The notes: generated by a model not told the origin, from the letters alone. A stretch of DNA of 64,000 nt from Oceanimonas sp. GK1 (GCF_000243075.1 NC_016745.1:1629001-1693000), one strand, 5' to 3'. Counted from the first letter of the stretch, positions 1 through 9,736 are shown. Program-made: numbers and translations.

Positions 1-740
1 AGCGACTGGGGATCGTGGTTGCTGATGATGATAATGCTCTTTGACAGGTTGCGCCGGCGGCGCAGCAGGTGGCCGAGAAAGCTGGACTGGCTTTCCGCCA
101 GCCGGCTGCGGTTGGCGGCCACTTCATCGAGCACCAGCAGATCCACTTCTTCCAGGGCACGGCGATACTGGTTGCGGCTTTCCTGATCTTCAATGACCCC
201 AAAGAACAACCGGTCCACTACCGAGGCCCACTGCTGAAAGATCACCGACTTCTGGTGCTGCTGGATCAATTCGTGGGCAATGGCCCCGGCCAGGGTAGAC
301 TTGCCGGTGCCAAAATCGCCGTAGATCAGAATGCCGGTGCCGCCCTTTTTTTCCCAGTGATCAAAGGCATTGATAAAGTGGTGGGCGGTCTCAATATGGT
401 GTGACAGGGCCGGATCGTTGCGGTCCATGTTGGCGAAGGTCCAGTCGGTGTTCAAATCCGCCTGGGCCAGCAGGCGCTCGGTGCGGTGCATTCGGGCTTC
501 CTGCTGCAGCCGTTTTACGTCGGCGTTGGCCTGTTGCTCATACTGCAGGCGCAGGGCGTCGTAGTCATACTGCGGCAGGTTGCCGCCGGCGCGAAGCCGC
601 TGCAGGTGCTGGAGCACCCCCTGAACCTCGCCCCTGGCGGCGGCAGGGGTGGTGTCTTTTTGCGGGCGCTGCTGCTGACGGCGACGCCGGGCAATCTCGG
701 CCATGTCGGCGGCCATTTCTTCAGGTGTCTTTTTCATCAT
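1..740 (-). CDS. dnaC: DnaC-like replicative helicase loader (partial, C-terminus off the left edge)
   Basis: Cytoplasmic AAA+ ATPase that loads the replicative helicase DnaB during primosome assembly and replication restart. About 246 codons from the N-terminus are visible. Walker A GDFGTGKST is at residues 141-149, the Walker B strand LLVLDEV near 201-207, and a sensor-I-like stretch IIIISNHD lies close to the window edge. The N-terminal 100 residues are charged and helical, as expected for the DnaB-binding part. It overlaps the end of dnaT by 20 bases, so the two are probably co-translated. Two adjacent ATG codons are possible starts (740 and 737), behind AGGAGAG. Identification rests on the fold motifs plus the dnaT neighbour. 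Confidence 0.9.
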   Translation of the reverse strand, partial: MMKKTPEEMAADMAEIARRRRQQQRPQKDTTPAAARGEVQGVLQHLQRLRAGGNLPQYDYDALRLQYEQQANADVKRLQQEARMHRTERLLAQADLNTDWTFANMDRNDPALSHHIETAHHFINAFDHWEKKGGTGILIYGDFGTGKSTLAGAIAHELIQQHQKSVIFQQWASVVDRLFFGVIEDQESRNQYRRALEEVDLLVLDEVAANRSRLAESQSSFLGHLLRRRRNLSKSIIIISNHDPQS

Positions 741-1437
741 GGCTCTCCTGGTGCTCGTCGCTCAGACGCCGGGCTTCTTCCATCATCTCCCGGGCCCGTT
801 TGCTCGGGCCGGTCTCGGTTTCTGCCGGTGCGGCCGCTTGCTGGTAGCCGGTAGGGGGCTCAAGGCCCGGTGGACGCCGCAGGGCACGGCGGCTTTTCAG
901 CTGGCGTACAAAACGCAGCATCCACTGATGCTGGTTTTCAAATACTTCCGGGCGGCCCAGCCAGTAGGCGATGAATTCGCCCAGCTCCACGTCATCAAAA
1001 CGGCTGTCGAGCAGGCCGCACAGCCGCGCCAGCCCGTCGAGCTGCTCATCGGGCCGCCATTCAGGATACATGGCAAACTGGCGGGCGGGCAGGGGCGTGA
1101 GGCCTTGCAGGTTTTTCAGGGCCAGCCGAAAGCGGGCGCCGTGATAATGCTGGGGATGGGCACGCTCTTCCAGGGCCAACAGGCCGGCCTGCTGCAATTC
1201 GTCCACCAGGGCGGTGAGATCCCCGGGGGTTACCCGGTAGCGGTAGTCTCCCTCGCCCTGCACCGCCAGCGCCCGGCCCAGACTCGGGTAGTCGAGGGGC
1301 AGGGTCACATCGCCCCGGGCCTGGTGCCTGAGGTAAAGCAGGTAAAGGCTGCGGGCGGGGTGAGAAAGCCGGGGGGAGGTCAGTGCCTGATATTCTGCGG
1401 GAGTCATAGCGCCTGGGTACTCGAATGATGCGGCCAT
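721..1437 (-). CDS. dnaT: Primosomal protein DnaT
   Basis: Primosome component acting with PriA, PriB and DnaC in replication restart. The 238-residue protein is longer than the roughly 180-residue E. coli DnaT, but the C-terminal single-stranded-DNA-binding domain is clear: the stretch FAMYPEWRPDEQL near residue 120, followed by FIAYWLGRPEVF and HQWMLRF, lines up with E. coli DnaT. The N-terminal half (TPAEYQAL, SLYLLYLRHQ) is a more divergent oligomerisation region. It is the first gene of a dnaT-dnaC unit read leftward. A second ATG at 1407 is a possible alternative start. Confidence 0.9.
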   Translation of the reverse strand: MAASFEYPGAMTPAEYQALTSPRLSHPARSLYLLYLRHQARGDVTLPLDYPSLGRALAVQGEGDYRYRVTPGDLTALVDELQQAGLLALEERAHPQHYHGARFRLALKNLQGLTPLPARQFAMYPEWRPDEQLDGLARLCGLLDSRFDDVELGEFIAYWLGRPEVFENQHQWMLRFVRQLKSRRALRRPPGLEPPTGYQQAAAPAETETGPSKRAREMMEEARRLSDEHQESHDEKDT

Positions 1438-1534
1438 TATCCAATAAAGCGTCGCCGGAATACAGCCGGGACTGCACTATGGGTGAAATCGGCTAGGCTG
1501 AATTTAGGTATCATTTTCATTCGCGGATTACGTC

Positions 1535-2518
1535 ATGTTCATGCGAAACCCATGCATATTGTTGCTGGATGACGACGCCCTGTTCCGGCGCCAGATGCTG
1601 GCCTACCTGGAGTTGTGGGGCGCCCGGGTGCTGGAAGCCGATACCCTGGAGCAGGGGGTGCAGCTGGCCGCGAGGTGGTGGCCCGATCTGGTGCTGGGCA
1701 ACCTCGGATTACCCGTCAACGGGCAGGCGTCGTTGCTGACCGAATTTCGCCGGCATCATGTCCTGGCCCCCTTCGTTGCCATCTCCAGTGAGGGAAAAAT
1801 GGCCGAAGTGGCGGCGGCACTGCAGGCCGGCGCCGTTGATTATCTGGTCAAGCCGGTACAGGACTGGAGCTCGGTCAAGCGGCGGCTGGCGGCCTGTCTG
1901 TTGCCGGTCAGTCAGCAGGCGCAACGAGAGCTGGCGGAGTTTGAGTCCCATCTGGCGTTTTATCGCCGCCAGGACATGGCCGCGTCACGGCTGTTGCGGG
2001 ATCTGGGGGCATCGGGAGAGTTGCAACTGGGCAGCTGGCACCTGAGCTGCCATTACCGTACGCCCTGGGTGCTGACCCAGTCGGTGCGACTGGAGCAGGA
2101 CTTGCTGTTGCTGGCGGCGGAGTTCGATCCGCTGCATCAGGATACGCCCATGCTGATGTTGCTGGTGGCGTTTCTGCTGCATGAGCCCCTGCGTCAGTAT
2201 CAACGCAGAGGGAACCGCTTGCTGGAAAGCCCGGCCCGCACCCTGGAATATTTTAATCAGCGGCTGTTTGAGACGGAGCTGAATGCCGGCGTCAACCTGT
2301 TGTTGCTCAGGCTCAGGGCCGACAGCAACACCCTGGAGGTGGCCAACGGCGGCATGACCGGCTGTGACTGGCTGGCCTGCTGCAACGCCGGCCCCCTGGG
2401 GCGAGGCGATTTCACCGCCAGTCCCTGGTATCAGCCCTGCCGCTTTCCGCTGCAGCTCAGCCTCAGTGGCAGCCACGGCGGTCGCATTGAGCTCACCGCC
2501 CGCCGTGCGCCTTACTGA
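1535..2518 (+). CDS. rssB: RssB-like response regulator with Asn at the phosphoacceptor site
   Basis: The 327-residue protein has an N-terminal receiver domain (residues 7-118) and a C-terminal domain like the degenerate PP2C-type domain of RssB, the adaptor that delivers the stationary-phase sigma factor RpoS to ClpXP. The acidic triad at the start (DDD, residues 12-14) and the conserved Lys (LVKPV) are present. The phosphoacceptor position, Asp58 in E. coli RssB, is Asn56 here ([10 protein letters not shown], codon AAC). Tail-to-tail overlap with galU by 7 bases matches the rssB-galU neighbourhood of enterobacteria and supports orthology. No good ribosome site precedes the first ATG; Met3 is an alternative start. 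The RpoS-adaptor role is inferred from homology. Confidence 0.8.
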   Translation: MFMRNPCILLLDDDALFRRQMLAYLELWGARVLEADTLEQGVQLAARWWPDLVLGNLGLPVNGQASLLTEFRRHHVLAPFVAISSEGKMAEVAAALQAGAVDYLVKPVQDWSSVKRRLAACLLPVSQQAQRELAEFESHLAFYRRQDMAASRLLRDLGASGELQLGSWHLSCHYRTPWVLTQSVRLEQDLLLLAAEFDPLHQDTPMLMLLVAFLLHEPLRQYQRRGNRLLESPARTLEYFNQRLFETELNAGVNLLLLRLRADSNTLEVANGGMTGCDWLACCNAGPLGRGDFTASPWYQPCRFPLQLSLSGSHGGRIELTARRAPY

Positions 2519-3420
2519 GCCGGCAACAGCTGTTGCAGATAGCGGCGAAAATCTTCGCCCAGCTCCTTGTGGCGCAGGCCATATTCCACATTGGCTTTCA
2601 TGTAGCCCAGCTTGCTGCCGCAATCGTGGCTTTTGCCGGTAATGTGGTGGGCATCAACCCGCTCCTTGTCCATCAGCATGGCGATGGTATCGGTCAGCTG
2701 AATTTCGTCGCCCTTGCCCAGCGGGGTTTTTTGCAGCAGCGGCCAGATGCTGGCCGGCAGCACATAACGGCCCACGACCGACAGGTTTGACGGCGCCTCT
2801 TCCCGGGCCGGTTTTTCCACCATGGCGGTAATGGCCGCCGACTCGCCCTGGGCCAGGCTGGCGTTACCCAGGTCGACAATACCAAACTGATCCACCAGCG
2901 CGTCGGCCACCGGCTCCACCAGGATCTGGCTGTGGCCGGTTTCATCAAAGGCGGCGATCATGGCGGCCAGGTTATCCCGGCCCAGATCGCAGGCGGCATC
3001 GTCGATCAGCACGTCGGGCAGCAGAATGGCAAAGGGGGCATCCCCCACCAGCGGGCGGGCACAGAGAATGGCGTGCCCCAGGCCCCGGGCCTCGCCCTGA
3101 CGCACATGCATGATGGTGACATCGGGCGGGCAGATGTTCTGCACTTCACTCAGCAGCTGGCGCTTGACCCGTTTTTCCAGGGTGGCTTCCAGCTCAAAGC
3201 TGGTGTCGAAATGGTTTTCAATGGAGTTCTTACTGGCGTGGGTGACCAGCACAATTTCCTTGATACCGGCCTGAACGGCCTCGTTGACCACGTACTGGAT
3301 AAGCGGCTTGTCGACCACCGGCAGCATTTCCTTGGGAATGGCCTTGGTGGCGGGCAGCATGCGGGTGCCGAGGCCGGCCACGGGGATCACGGCCTTGCGA
3401 ATGGATTGTTGGTGTGACAT
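2512..3420 (-). CDS. galU: UTP--glucose-1-phosphate uridylyltransferase
   Basis: Makes UDP-glucose from UTP and glucose 1-phosphate, for cell-surface polysaccharides and galactose metabolism (cytoplasm). The 302-residue protein begins [18 protein letters not shown], with the nucleotide-binding signature [19 protein letters not shown] at residues 16-34, [13 protein letters not shown], and the sugar-binding EKP within [11 protein letters not shown]. Length and order of motifs match GalU. I chose the ATG at 3420 because homologues start there; a longer in-frame extension to 3480 has no family counterpart. It converges on the rssB-like gene. Confidence 0.97.
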   Translation of the reverse strand: MSHQQSIRKAVIPVAGLGTRMLPATKAIPKEMLPVVDKPLIQYVVNEAVQAGIKEIVLVTHASKNSIENHFDTSFELEATLEKRVKRQLLSEVQNICPPDVTIMHVRQGEARGLGHAILCARPLVGDAPFAILLPDVLIDDAACDLGRDNLAAMIAAFDETGHSQILVEPVADALVDQFGIVDLGNASLAQGESAAITAMVEKPAREEAPSNLSVVGRYVLPASIWPLLQKTPLGKGDEIQLTDTIAMLMDKERVDAHHITGKSHDCGSKLGYMKANVEYGLRHKELGEDFRRYLQQLLPAQ

Positions 3421-3463
3421 GGGATCATCGCCGTTGAAAACAAAGCCGGTATCATAACCAAAG

Positions 3464-3496
3464 CTGCCCCTTTCGGCCACGGGCCGAAAGGGGCAG
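3464..3496 (-). terminator. Strong hairpin between galU and the comEA-like gene
   Basis: A perfect 15-base-pair inverted repeat (arms 3464-3478 and 3482-3496) with a 3-base loop lies just beyond the stop of the leftward comEA-like gene. The tail in that direction is CTTTGGTTAT, only moderately U-rich, so termination is likely but may be partial. Confidence 0.6.
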
Positions 3497-3515
3497 TGCC
3501 GTCAGTGTCGCTGTC

Positions 3516-3806
3516 TTAATTGCTCAGCAGGTGCCGGTTCTTTTCCACCGTGGCCTCGCCTATTCCCCTGACTTGAACCAGATCGTCCACCGAGGAGAAG
3601 GGACCGTTGGTGTCGCGGTACTCCACAATGGCGTCGGCCTTGGCCGGTCCAATGCCGGACAGCTGGGCCAGTTGCTCCGGCGTGGCGGTATTGATGTTGA
3701 TGCTGGTGACCACCACGCTGTCGGCGTTGTCCGCTTCATTGGCCAGCGCCGGTAGGCCGGTGGCCAGCAGCATCGACAACAGAGCAGGGGCAAACAGTTT
3801 TTTCAT
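3516..3806 (-). CDS. ComEA-family helix-hairpin-helix protein, secreted
   Basis: A small (96-residue) periplasmic DNA-binding protein. A Sec signal peptide (residues 1 to about 22, ending PALA) precedes a tandem helix-hairpin-helix region: ININTATPEQLAQLSGIGPAKA followed by FSSVDDLVQVRGIGEATV. The ININTA start and the paired GIG turns are hallmarks of the ComEA family, which holds incoming DNA in the periplasm during natural transformation. Single-domain relatives (YbaV-type) are also widespread in species not known to be competent, so a role in DNA uptake here is only possible. It stands alone, with its own hairpin downstream. Confidence 0.85.
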   Translation of the reverse strand: MKKLFAPALLSMLLATGLPALANEADNADSVVVTSININTATPEQLAQLSGIGPAKADAIVEYRDTNGPFSSVDDLVQVRGIGEATVEKNRHLLSN

Positions 3807-3932
3807 TTCCGTGTCTCCTTTGGGTTGCTCCCGTTGAGTCCTGTCTGTTCAGGACCATTAAAGACTCGTTCAGAAACCTGATTTGTGCAAACTTTAAACG
3901 GAAACCGGTGGCGGCCGGTTGCAGACAGGGGC

Positions 3933-3960
3933 AATAAAATGCCGGCGCGAAGGCCGGCAT
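3933..3960 (-). terminator. Rho-independent terminator after yciI
   Basis: An 8-base-pair stem (3939-3946 with 3953-3960, ATGCCGGC/GCCGGCAT) and a 6-base loop, followed on the minus strand by TTTATTGC. It closes the leftward yciB-yciI unit. Confidence 0.65.
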
Positions 3961-4006
3961 CGAGGTAGGAGAAGGCAGTCCGGGCCAGGCCCGGATCAGT
4001 ACCGGC

Positions 4007-4306
4007 TCAGGGCAGCACTTGCTTGAACGGCTTGACGATGACGCTGGCATACACGCCGGCAGCCACGTAAGGGTCGGCGTCGGCCCAGCTCTGGGCGGCT
4101 TCGAGTGAGTCGAACTCGGCAATGACGGTGCTGCCGGTAAAGCCAGCCTCGGCGGGATCCTCGGCATCAATGGCGGGGTTGGGACCGGCCACCAGCAGGC
4201 GGCCTTCATCGGCCAGGGCCTGCAGCCGGGCCAGATGGGCCGGGCGGGCTTCCTTGCGCAGGGGCAGGCTGTTGGGGTTATCCTGGCTGAAAATCACGTA
4301 CCACAT
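4007..4306 (-). CDS. yciI: YciI family protein
   Basis: A 99-residue ferredoxin-fold protein of the YciI family, whose members resemble dimeric alpha-beta-barrel and muconolactone-isomerase-like proteins; the reaction is unknown. Recognisable features are the start MWYVIFSQD, the helix [11 protein letters not shown], the GRLLVAGP turn and the conserved acidic pair ADADPYV near residue 78 with the end VKPFKQVLP. It begins 11 bases after the end of yciB and probably shares its transcript; yciB and yciI are also near each other in E. coli. No substrate can be named. Confidence 0.9.
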   Translation of the reverse strand: MWYVIFSQDNPNSLPLRKEARPAHLARLQALADEGRLLVAGPNPAIDAEDPAEAGFTGSTVIAEFDSLEAAQSWADADPYVAAGVYASVIVKPFKQVLP

Positions 4307-4317
4307 GAAAATTGTCC

Positions 4318-4869
4318 TTAACGTTGGTTATTGGGTCCGGATTGTACCGGTTGCTGGCGATAGAGATAGAGCACGGTGGCGACCGTAAACAACAGGGTCA
4401 GGCCCAGCAGGCCGAACACCTTGAAATTGACCCACCATTCCTGGGGCAGACTGAATGCCACATAGACATTCAGGGCGCCGCAAAAGGCAAAAAAACCGGC
4501 CCAGGCCAGGTTGGCCCTGTCCCATACCGAGCCAGGCAGGGTCAGCTCCTTGCCCAGCATCTGCTGAATGAGGTTCTTGCCAAAGCCGTAGCGGCTGATG
4601 AGCAGGCCCAGGGCAAACAGGCCGTTGACCGCGGTGACCTTCCACTTGATAAAGGCGTCATCGTGAAAAAACATGGTCATGCCGCCAAAGCCCAGCACCA
4701 GCACCAGGGTGATCAGGTGCATTTTTTCCAACTTTTTGTGGCGCAGCCACTGCACCAGCATCTGCACGCAGGTGGCGGCCATCAGGGCGCCGGTGGCGGC
4801 GTAGATATCCACCGTCTTGTAGACCACGAAAAAAATGATCAGCGGAAGGAATTCGGCAAACTGCTTCAT
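4318..4869 (-). CDS. yciB: YciB inner-membrane septation protein
   Basis: Polytopic inner-membrane protein (about five transmembrane helices) linked in enterobacteria to cell-envelope and division-machinery integrity. The 183-residue sequence matches the family along its whole length: [43 protein letters not shown] and [10 protein letters not shown] placed the start at 4869 because the family begins MKQF; two extra codons upstream (ATG at 4878) are also in frame. Co-directional and nearly contiguous with yciI. Confidence 0.93.
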   Translation of the reverse strand: MKQFAEFLPLIIFFVVYKTVDIYAATGALMAATCVQMLVQWLRHKKLEKMHLITLVLVLGFGGMTMFFHDDAFIKWKVTAVNGLFALGLLISRYGFGKNLIQQMLGKELTLPGSVWDRANLAWAGFFAFCGALNVYVAFSLPQEWWVNFKVFGLLGLTLLFTVATVLYLYRQQPVQSGPNNQR

Positions 4870-4939
4870 TGTCGTCACCTGTACGAAAGTAATGCTTCAA
4901 GTGTACCCGCAGGGCTGCCGGCGGGTAAAGCAAAGGGGC

Positions 4940-5845
4940 TCAGGACTGCTCCTGGGATGACAGCACCGGCTGCACATGTTGCCGGTATTTGCGCCGGTCC
5001 AGGGCGCTTTTGACGATCATCGCCAGCAGCACGATGGCACCGCCCAGCAGCCCCTGATTGCTGGGCCGTTCGCTCAAAAACAGCCACACCAGCAGGGTGC
5101 CGAACACGGTTTCCAGCAACATCAGCAGGCTCACTTCCGCCGACGGCAGATAGAGCGGGCCGCGCTGGATCAGGGTAAAGCCTGCCGGCAGCAGCACCAG
5201 ACACAGCAGTACCAGCCAGCCCAGATCCACGGCGCCGGGCAGCACCACCTGACCGCTCCAGGCCAGCGCCAGGCTCGCGGTGAACAGGCCGCTCAGGGCC
5301 AGCATGGGGCTCATATCAACACCGGGCTTACTGCGGGCCAGGGTCAGGTTGCCCGCCAGTCCCAAGGCGGCCATCAGGGCCAGCAGGTTGCCGAGCAGGG
5401 AGCCGTCACCGGCGTCGTCGAGCACAATCAGACTGATGCCGAACAGACAGGCGCCAATGGCCAGCCAGGTGCGCAATGGCAGCCGTTCGTGCAGAAACAC
5501 CCGGCTCAGCAGGGCGGCAATCAGGGGCGTGGAGGCCAGGATCACCAGTACGTTGCCGGCCTTGGTGAAGTGGTTGCCGAGCACAAAACCAAAGGTGCCG
5601 ATGGTAAACATCAGGGCACAGCCCACGCCGGTCAGACCGCAGACGCGAAAGGCCCCGGGCCAGGCCGAGCGGTGGCGGGCCACCACGATCAGCCAAAAGC
5701 CCAGCAGGTTAAACAGGGCGCGCCACAGCACCAGCTGATCCGGCGGAATACTGATAAGTCGCAGCAGCAGGGCGTCGGGGGAGATGATCAATACCCCCAG
5801 GGCCGTCAGCAGCAGCCCTTTCTGATGATGGTTCATGAGGTTCAT
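4940..5845 (-). CDS. EamA-type (DMT superfamily) transporter
   Basis: A ten-helix inner-membrane carrier of the drug/metabolite transporter superfamily, with two EamA repeats: residues from about 10 to 140 and from 155 to 280. The first repeat carries WRALFNLLGFW and FTKAGNVLVILASTPLIAALLS; the second ends in SLLMLLETVFGTLLVWLFL. Substrates in this family range from amino acids to metabolites and cannot be read from sequence. The start is uncertain: TTG 5860, ATG 5845 and ATG 5836 are all in frame, and none has a clear ribosome site. It lies downstream of rbsR, separated by about 40 bases. Confidence 0.85.
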   Translation of the reverse strand: MNLMNHHQKGLLLTALGVLIISPDALLLRLISIPPDQLVLWRALFNLLGFWLIVVARHRSAWPGAFRVCGLTGVGCALMFTIGTFGFVLGNHFTKAGNVLVILASTPLIAALLSRVFLHERLPLRTWLAIGACLFGISLIVLDDAGDGSLLGNLLALMAALGLAGNLTLARSKPGVDMSPMLALSGLFTASLALAWSGQVVLPGAVDLGWLVLLCLVLLPAGFTLIQRGPLYLPSAEVSLLMLLETVFGTLLVWLFLSERPSNQGLLGGAIVLLAMIVKSALDRRKYRQHVQPVLSSQEQS

Positions 5846-5885
5846 CGTGGTTAGAAGCAAAACCCCGAGGCTAACCGGAGTGGGC

Positions 5886-6890
5886 TCAAATGACCAGCGG
5901 TGCGCTGCTTTCCCGCACCACCAGGGCCGGCTCCAGGGGCAACAGGCGGCGAGGGGCGTGGGGTTCCCGAATACGGGCCAGCAGGGTATCCACCGCCAGT
6001 GCCCCCAGCACCGCCTTGGGCTGCTCTATGCTGGTTAGCCGCGGCACCAGGTAGCGGGCCAGCTCGATGTTGTCGTAGCCCACCACCGACATCTGCTCGG
6101 GCACTTTCACCCCCGTATCGGCCAGCGCCCGCAGGGCACCGGCCGCCATCATGTCGTTGCAGGCAAACACCGCCGTGGGGCGTTCGGGCTGGGTCAGCAG
6201 GTGCGCCATGGCTGCCTTGCCGCCGGCCAGCTCAAAGCCACCCTCCAATATCCATTCCTCCCGCACCGCCAGGCCGGCGGCGGCCATGGAGGTCCTGAAG
6301 CCGGCCAGTCGTTCATCGCTGGCGCGCTGCCCGGCGGGACCGGTGATGCAGCCGATATGGCGATGACCCAGGCTTATCAGATGCTCGGTGGCCAGCCGGC
6401 CGCCCTGCTGGCCCGAGTCCTTGATGAGATCTGCCTTCAAGCCCATGGGGCCCCAGTCCGCCAGCACCAGGGGCAGGCTGGCATGACGGTCAAAGGCGCC
6501 ATCATTAAGGTTGGCCTGGGTACACATCACGATAATGCCGTCCACCCGCTTTTGCTGCAGCATGTCGAGGCTGGCGCCGAGCCGCGCCCGGTCACCGCCG
6601 GTATTGCACAGCACCAGGCTGTAGCCCAGCTCGTAGCAACGCTGCTCCACCCCCTGCACCACCTCGGCAAAAAACGGGTTGGTGCTGGAGGTCACCAGCA
6701 TCCCCAGGGTGCGGGTCTGATTGACCTTGAGGCTGCGGGCCAGCGCCGAGGGGGTGTAGTGCAGCTGGTCGATGGCCTGCTGCACCCTTGCGGTGATCTC
6801 CGGGCTGACAAAGCGGGTCTTGTTGAGCACATGGCTGACGGTGGAAGTGGAAACCCCGGCCATTCTTGCCACGTCCTTGATGGTGGCCAT
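5886..6890 (-). CDS. rbsR: Ribose operon repressor RbsR (LacI family)
   Basis: Represses the rbs operon; ribose relieves repression. The 334-residue protein has an N-terminal LacI helix-turn-helix (MATIKDVARMAGVSTSTVSH), a hinge helix (SALARSLK) and a periplasmic-binding-protein-like core with TNPFFAEVVQGVE, KRVDGIIVMC and FACNDMMAAGALRAL. It closely follows E. coli RbsR throughout. The rbsK stop and rbsR start share one base (TAATG), so the repressor is the last gene of its own operon and is translationally coupled to the kinase. A candidate operator lies upstream of rbsD. Confidence 0.95.
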   Translation of the reverse strand: MATIKDVARMAGVSTSTVSHVLNKTRFVSPEITARVQQAIDQLHYTPSALARSLKVNQTRTLGMLVTSSTNPFFAEVVQGVEQRCYELGYSLVLCNTGGDRARLGASLDMLQQKRVDGIIVMCTQANLNDGAFDRHASLPLVLADWGPMGLKADLIKDSGQQGGRLATEHLISLGHRHIGCITGPAGQRASDERLAGFRTSMAAAGLAVREEWILEGGFELAGGKAAMAHLLTQPERPTAVFACNDMMAAGALRALADTGVKVPEQMSVVGYDNIELARYLVPRLTSIEQPKAVLGALAVDTLLARIREPHAPRRLLPLEPALVVRESSAPLVI

Positions 6891-7801
6891 TAATCTTGCT
6901 CCAGCAGGGCCTCGATGTCGGCCCTGTAGGGCACCGAGGTCTGGGCGCCGGGGCGGGTCACGGAAATGGCCGCCGCGGCCTGAGCGAAGCGTACCGCCGG
7001 CTCCAGCGCCAGGCCCTGCTGCAGGGCGGCAACCAGGGCGCCGTTAAAGGTGTCTCCTGCCGCCGTGGTGTCCACTGCCTGCACCGCAAAGCCGGGCATG
7101 CGCCGGCCCCGGCCGGCCTCGCTCAGCCACACGCCCCGGGCGCCGAGGGTGATGATCACGGTGGCAATGCCCCGCGCATGCAGCGCCTGAGCGGCGGCCG
7201 CGGCCCCGGCGTCGTCGTTGACCGCGATGCCGGTGAGCCGCTCGGCTTCGGTCTCGTTGGGGGTGATGACATCCACCAGCGTCAGCAGCTCGTCGGGCAG
7301 GGCCTGGGCGGGGGCGGGGTTGAGCACCACGTTGGCTCCCTGAGCGCGGGCGAGGCGGGCGGCGGCCAGGTTGGTTTCCAGGGGGATTTCCAGCTGCAAC
7401 AGCAGCTGATCGCAAAACAGGGCGCTGGCATGGCGCTCCAGCCGTTCTGGCGTCAGGGCGGCGTTGGCGCCGGCGGCCAGGGCGATGGTGTTTTCGCCGG
7501 CGTCGTTGACCTGGATCAGCGCCACCCCGGTGTTGACCCCGGGCACGGTGTCGATGGCGTTGATGTTAATGCCGTCGGCGGCGAAACCGGCCAGCAGATC
7601 GCCGGCCATGGGATCTTCACCCACGCAGGCCACCAGCCGGGTGGCGGCGCCGGCCCGGGCGGCGGCCACCGCCTGATTGGCGCCCTTGCCTCCGGGCACG
7701 ATGCGGTAGTCATGGCCGGTGAGGGTTTCGCCGGGGCGGGGAAACTGGGGCAGCCGAATGACGTGATCGATATTGATGCTGCCGGTTACGGTTAAGGTCA
7801 T
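6890..7801 (-). CDS. rbsK: Ribokinase
   Basis: Phosphorylates ribose to ribose 5-phosphate in the cytoplasm, feeding the pentose phosphate pathway. The 303-residue PfkB-family protein shows the N-terminal signature GGKGANQAVAAARAGAAT near residues 37-54 and the C-terminal ATP/anion-hole signature DTTAAGDTFNGALV with the catalytic Asp in AGDTF. The sequence N-I-D-H near the start is the ribose-binding strand. It follows rbsB, with a stable hairpin in between, and overlaps rbsR. Confidence 0.96.
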   Translation of the reverse strand: MTLTVTGSINIDHVIRLPQFPRPGETLTGHDYRIVPGGKGANQAVAAARAGAATRLVACVGEDPMAGDLLAGFAADGININAIDTVPGVNTGVALIQVNDAGENTIALAAGANAALTPERLERHASALFCDQLLLQLEIPLETNLAAARLARAQGANVVLNPAPAQALPDELLTLVDVITPNETEAERLTGIAVNDDAGAAAAAQALHARGIATVIITLGARGVWLSEAGRGRRMPGFAVQAVDTTAAGDTFNGALVAALQQGLALEPAVRFAQAAAAISVTRPGAQTSVPYRADIEALLEQD

Positions 7802-7831
7802 GATGCTTGCTCTAAAATGCCTTGGCTAATA

Positions 7832-7859
7832 GGCCACTCCTGCGAAAGCGGGAGTGGCC
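7832..7859 (-). promoter_or_regulatory. Intercistronic hairpin between rbsB and rbsK
   Basis: Arms 7832-7843 and 7848-7859 form a 12-base-pair stem (one G-T pair) around a 4-base loop, 8 bases after the rbsB stop. No T-rich tail follows in the leftward direction. This placement fits a message-stabilising or partial-termination element that would raise the level of the binding protein over the kinase and repressor. Confidence 0.55.
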
Positions 7860-7866
7860 AGAGAAG

Positions 7867-8748
7867 TTATTTGCTGATCACCTGCAGCGGTACCGGAATA
7901 TGGTCGGCCACGGTCTCGCCGTTCAGCACCCTGACCGCGGTTTCCACCGCGATGGCGCCGATTTCGCCGGGCTGCTGGGCAATGGTGGCCGCCAGCCGGC
8001 CGCCTTGCACCGCCTTGATGCCGTCTTCGGTGCCGTCAAAGCCCACGATCAGCACCTCTTGCTTGTTGGCGGCCTGTAGCGCGCGCAGGGCGCCCAGCGC
8101 CATTTCGTCGTTCTGGGCAAACACCGCCTGCACGTCCGGGTTGCCGGTGAGCAGGTTTTCCATCACGTTCAGGCCCTTGGTACGGTCAAAATCGGCAGGC
8201 TGGCTGGCCATCAGGGTCAGGCCGTGCTCGCTCATCGCCTGGGCAAAACCTTCGCCGCGCTCCCGGGCGGCGCTGGTGCCGGCAATGCCTTCCAGCTGGA
8301 TCACCCTGGCGTCGGCCCCCACCTGTTCGGCGATAAAGTCGCCGGCCATTTTGCCGCCGGCCACGTTGTCGGAGGCGATGTGGGAGACCACCTCGCCCCG
8401 GCTGGCGGCGCGGTCCAGGGTCAGCACCGGCAGATTGGCGCGATTGGCCAGGCGAATGGCATTGGCCACCGCATCGGAGTCGGTGGGGTTGATCAGCAGC
8501 ACCTTGGCGCCCCGCACGCTCAGGTCTTCCACGTTGGCCAGCTCCTTGGCCGGATCGTTCTGGGAGTCGAGCACGATCAGGTTGTAACCGAGCTCGGCGG
8601 CCTTTTGCTCGGCGCCTTCCTTCATGGTCACGAAGAAGGGGTTGTTGAGGGTGGAGATCACCAGCGCCAGGGTATCCTGGGCGTAGGCGCCGGCGGTCAG
8701 GGTGGCGCTGACCAGCGCCGTGGACAGCAGGGTCGTCAGTTTTTTCAT
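7867..8748 (-). CDS. rbsB: Ribose ABC transporter, periplasmic binding protein
   Basis: High-affinity ribose receptor of the periplasm. The 293-residue protein has a signal peptide ([23 protein letters not shown], cleaved before QDTLALV) and the type-1 binding fold: [47 protein letters not shown] and [17 protein letters not shown]. The order and wording of these blocks are those of RbsB. Start chosen at 8748, where the signal peptide begins, rather than the in-frame ATG six codons upstream. It sits in the operon order D-A-C-B-K-R. Confidence 0.95.
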   Translation of the reverse strand: MKKLTTLLSTALVSATLTAGAYAQDTLALVISTLNNPFFVTMKEGAEQKAAELGYNLIVLDSQNDPAKELANVEDLSVRGAKVLLINPTDSDAVANAIRLANRANLPVLTLDRAASRGEVVSHIASDNVAGGKMAGDFIAEQVGADARVIQLEGIAGTSAARERGEGFAQAMSEHGLTLMASQPADFDRTKGLNVMENLLTGNPDVQAVFAQNDEMALGALRALQAANKQEVLIVGFDGTEDGIKAVQGGRLAATIAQQPGEIGAIAVETAVRVLNGETVADHIPVPLQVISK

Positions 8749-8770
8749 GATGATGGTCCTTTTCATTGGG

Positions 8771-9736
8771 TTACTTGTTCTTGTTGTCGACCAGTACCGC
8801 CAGCAGGATCACCGAGGCCTTGGCGATCATCTGGTAATAGGACGACACATCGAGCAGGTTCAGGGCGTTGTTGAGAAAGCCGATAATCAGCGCACCGATC
8901 AGGGTGCCCATAATGGCGCCCCGGCCGCCGGCCAGGCTGGTGCCGCCCAGTACCACGGCGGCGATGGCGTCCAGCTCGTAGCTGGTGCCGGCGGTGGGCT
9001 GAGCCGACGACAGCCGGCTGGTGACGATAATGGCCGCCAGCGCCGACAGCATGCCGCAGATGGCGTAAACGCCCATTTTTACCCGGGCCACGTTGATGCC
9101 CGAGAGCCGGGCCGCCGCCTCGTTGCCGCCCACGGCGTAAATGTAGCGGCCAAAGCGGGTGTGGTTGAGCAGGTACCAGGCGCCGAGAAAGGTCAGTCCC
9201 ATCAGCCACACCGGCACCGGAATGCCGAACACATAGCCGGTGCCGAACCAGGCGAACAGATCGGCGGTATCGGTAAAACCGGTGGAAATGGGCCGGCCGT
9301 CGGTATACACCATGGTCACGCCCCGCAGCAGGGTCATGGTCACCAGGGTGGCGATAAAGGCCTGCACCCGGCCCTTGGCCACGATCACCCCGCTGACCCC
9401 GCCAAGGGCAAAGCCTGCCAGCAGCACCGCCGGCAGGGTGATGAAAATGGACAGCTCCATCGACACCATGCTGGCGGCAAAGGCGCCGCACAGGGCCAGC
9501 ACCGAGCCCACGCTCAAATCGATGCCGGCGGTGAGGATCACCAGGGTCATGCCCACGGCGATAATGGCGTTGACCGAGGTCTGGCGCAAAATGTTGAGCA
9601 GGTTGTCGACGGTAAAGAAGTTGGGGTTGAGCACAGAGACCACCGCAATCAGCAGGAACAGGGCGATCAGCGATTTCTGGGCGATCAGCCATTCCTTGCT
9701 GAACCAGCGACGGCCGGAGTTGAGTGCGGTGTTCAT
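8771..9736 (-). CDS. rbsC: Ribose ABC transporter, permease
   Basis: Inner-membrane channel subunit of the ribose importer. The 321-residue protein has about ten hydrophobic helices and the family motifs [25 protein letters not shown] (residues about 54-78), the EAA-like loop [12 protein letters not shown] near residue 210, and [19 protein letters not shown] near the end. The start overlaps the rbsA stop by four bases (ATGA), which indicates coupled translation. Confidence 0.95.
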   Translation of the reverse strand: MNTALNSGRRWFSKEWLIAQKSLIALFLLIAVVSVLNPNFFTVDNLLNILRQTSVNAIIAVGMTLVILTAGIDLSVGSVLALCGAFAASMVSMELSIFITLPAVLLAGFALGGVSGVIVAKGRVQAFIATLVTMTLLRGVTMVYTDGRPISTGFTDTADLFAWFGTGYVFGIPVPVWLMGLTFLGAWYLLNHTRFGRYIYAVGGNEAAARLSGINVARVKMGVYAICGMLSALAAIIVTSRLSSAQPTAGTSYELDAIAAVVLGGTSLAGGRGAIMGTLIGALIIGFLNNALNLLDVSSYYQMIAKASVILLAVLVDNKNK

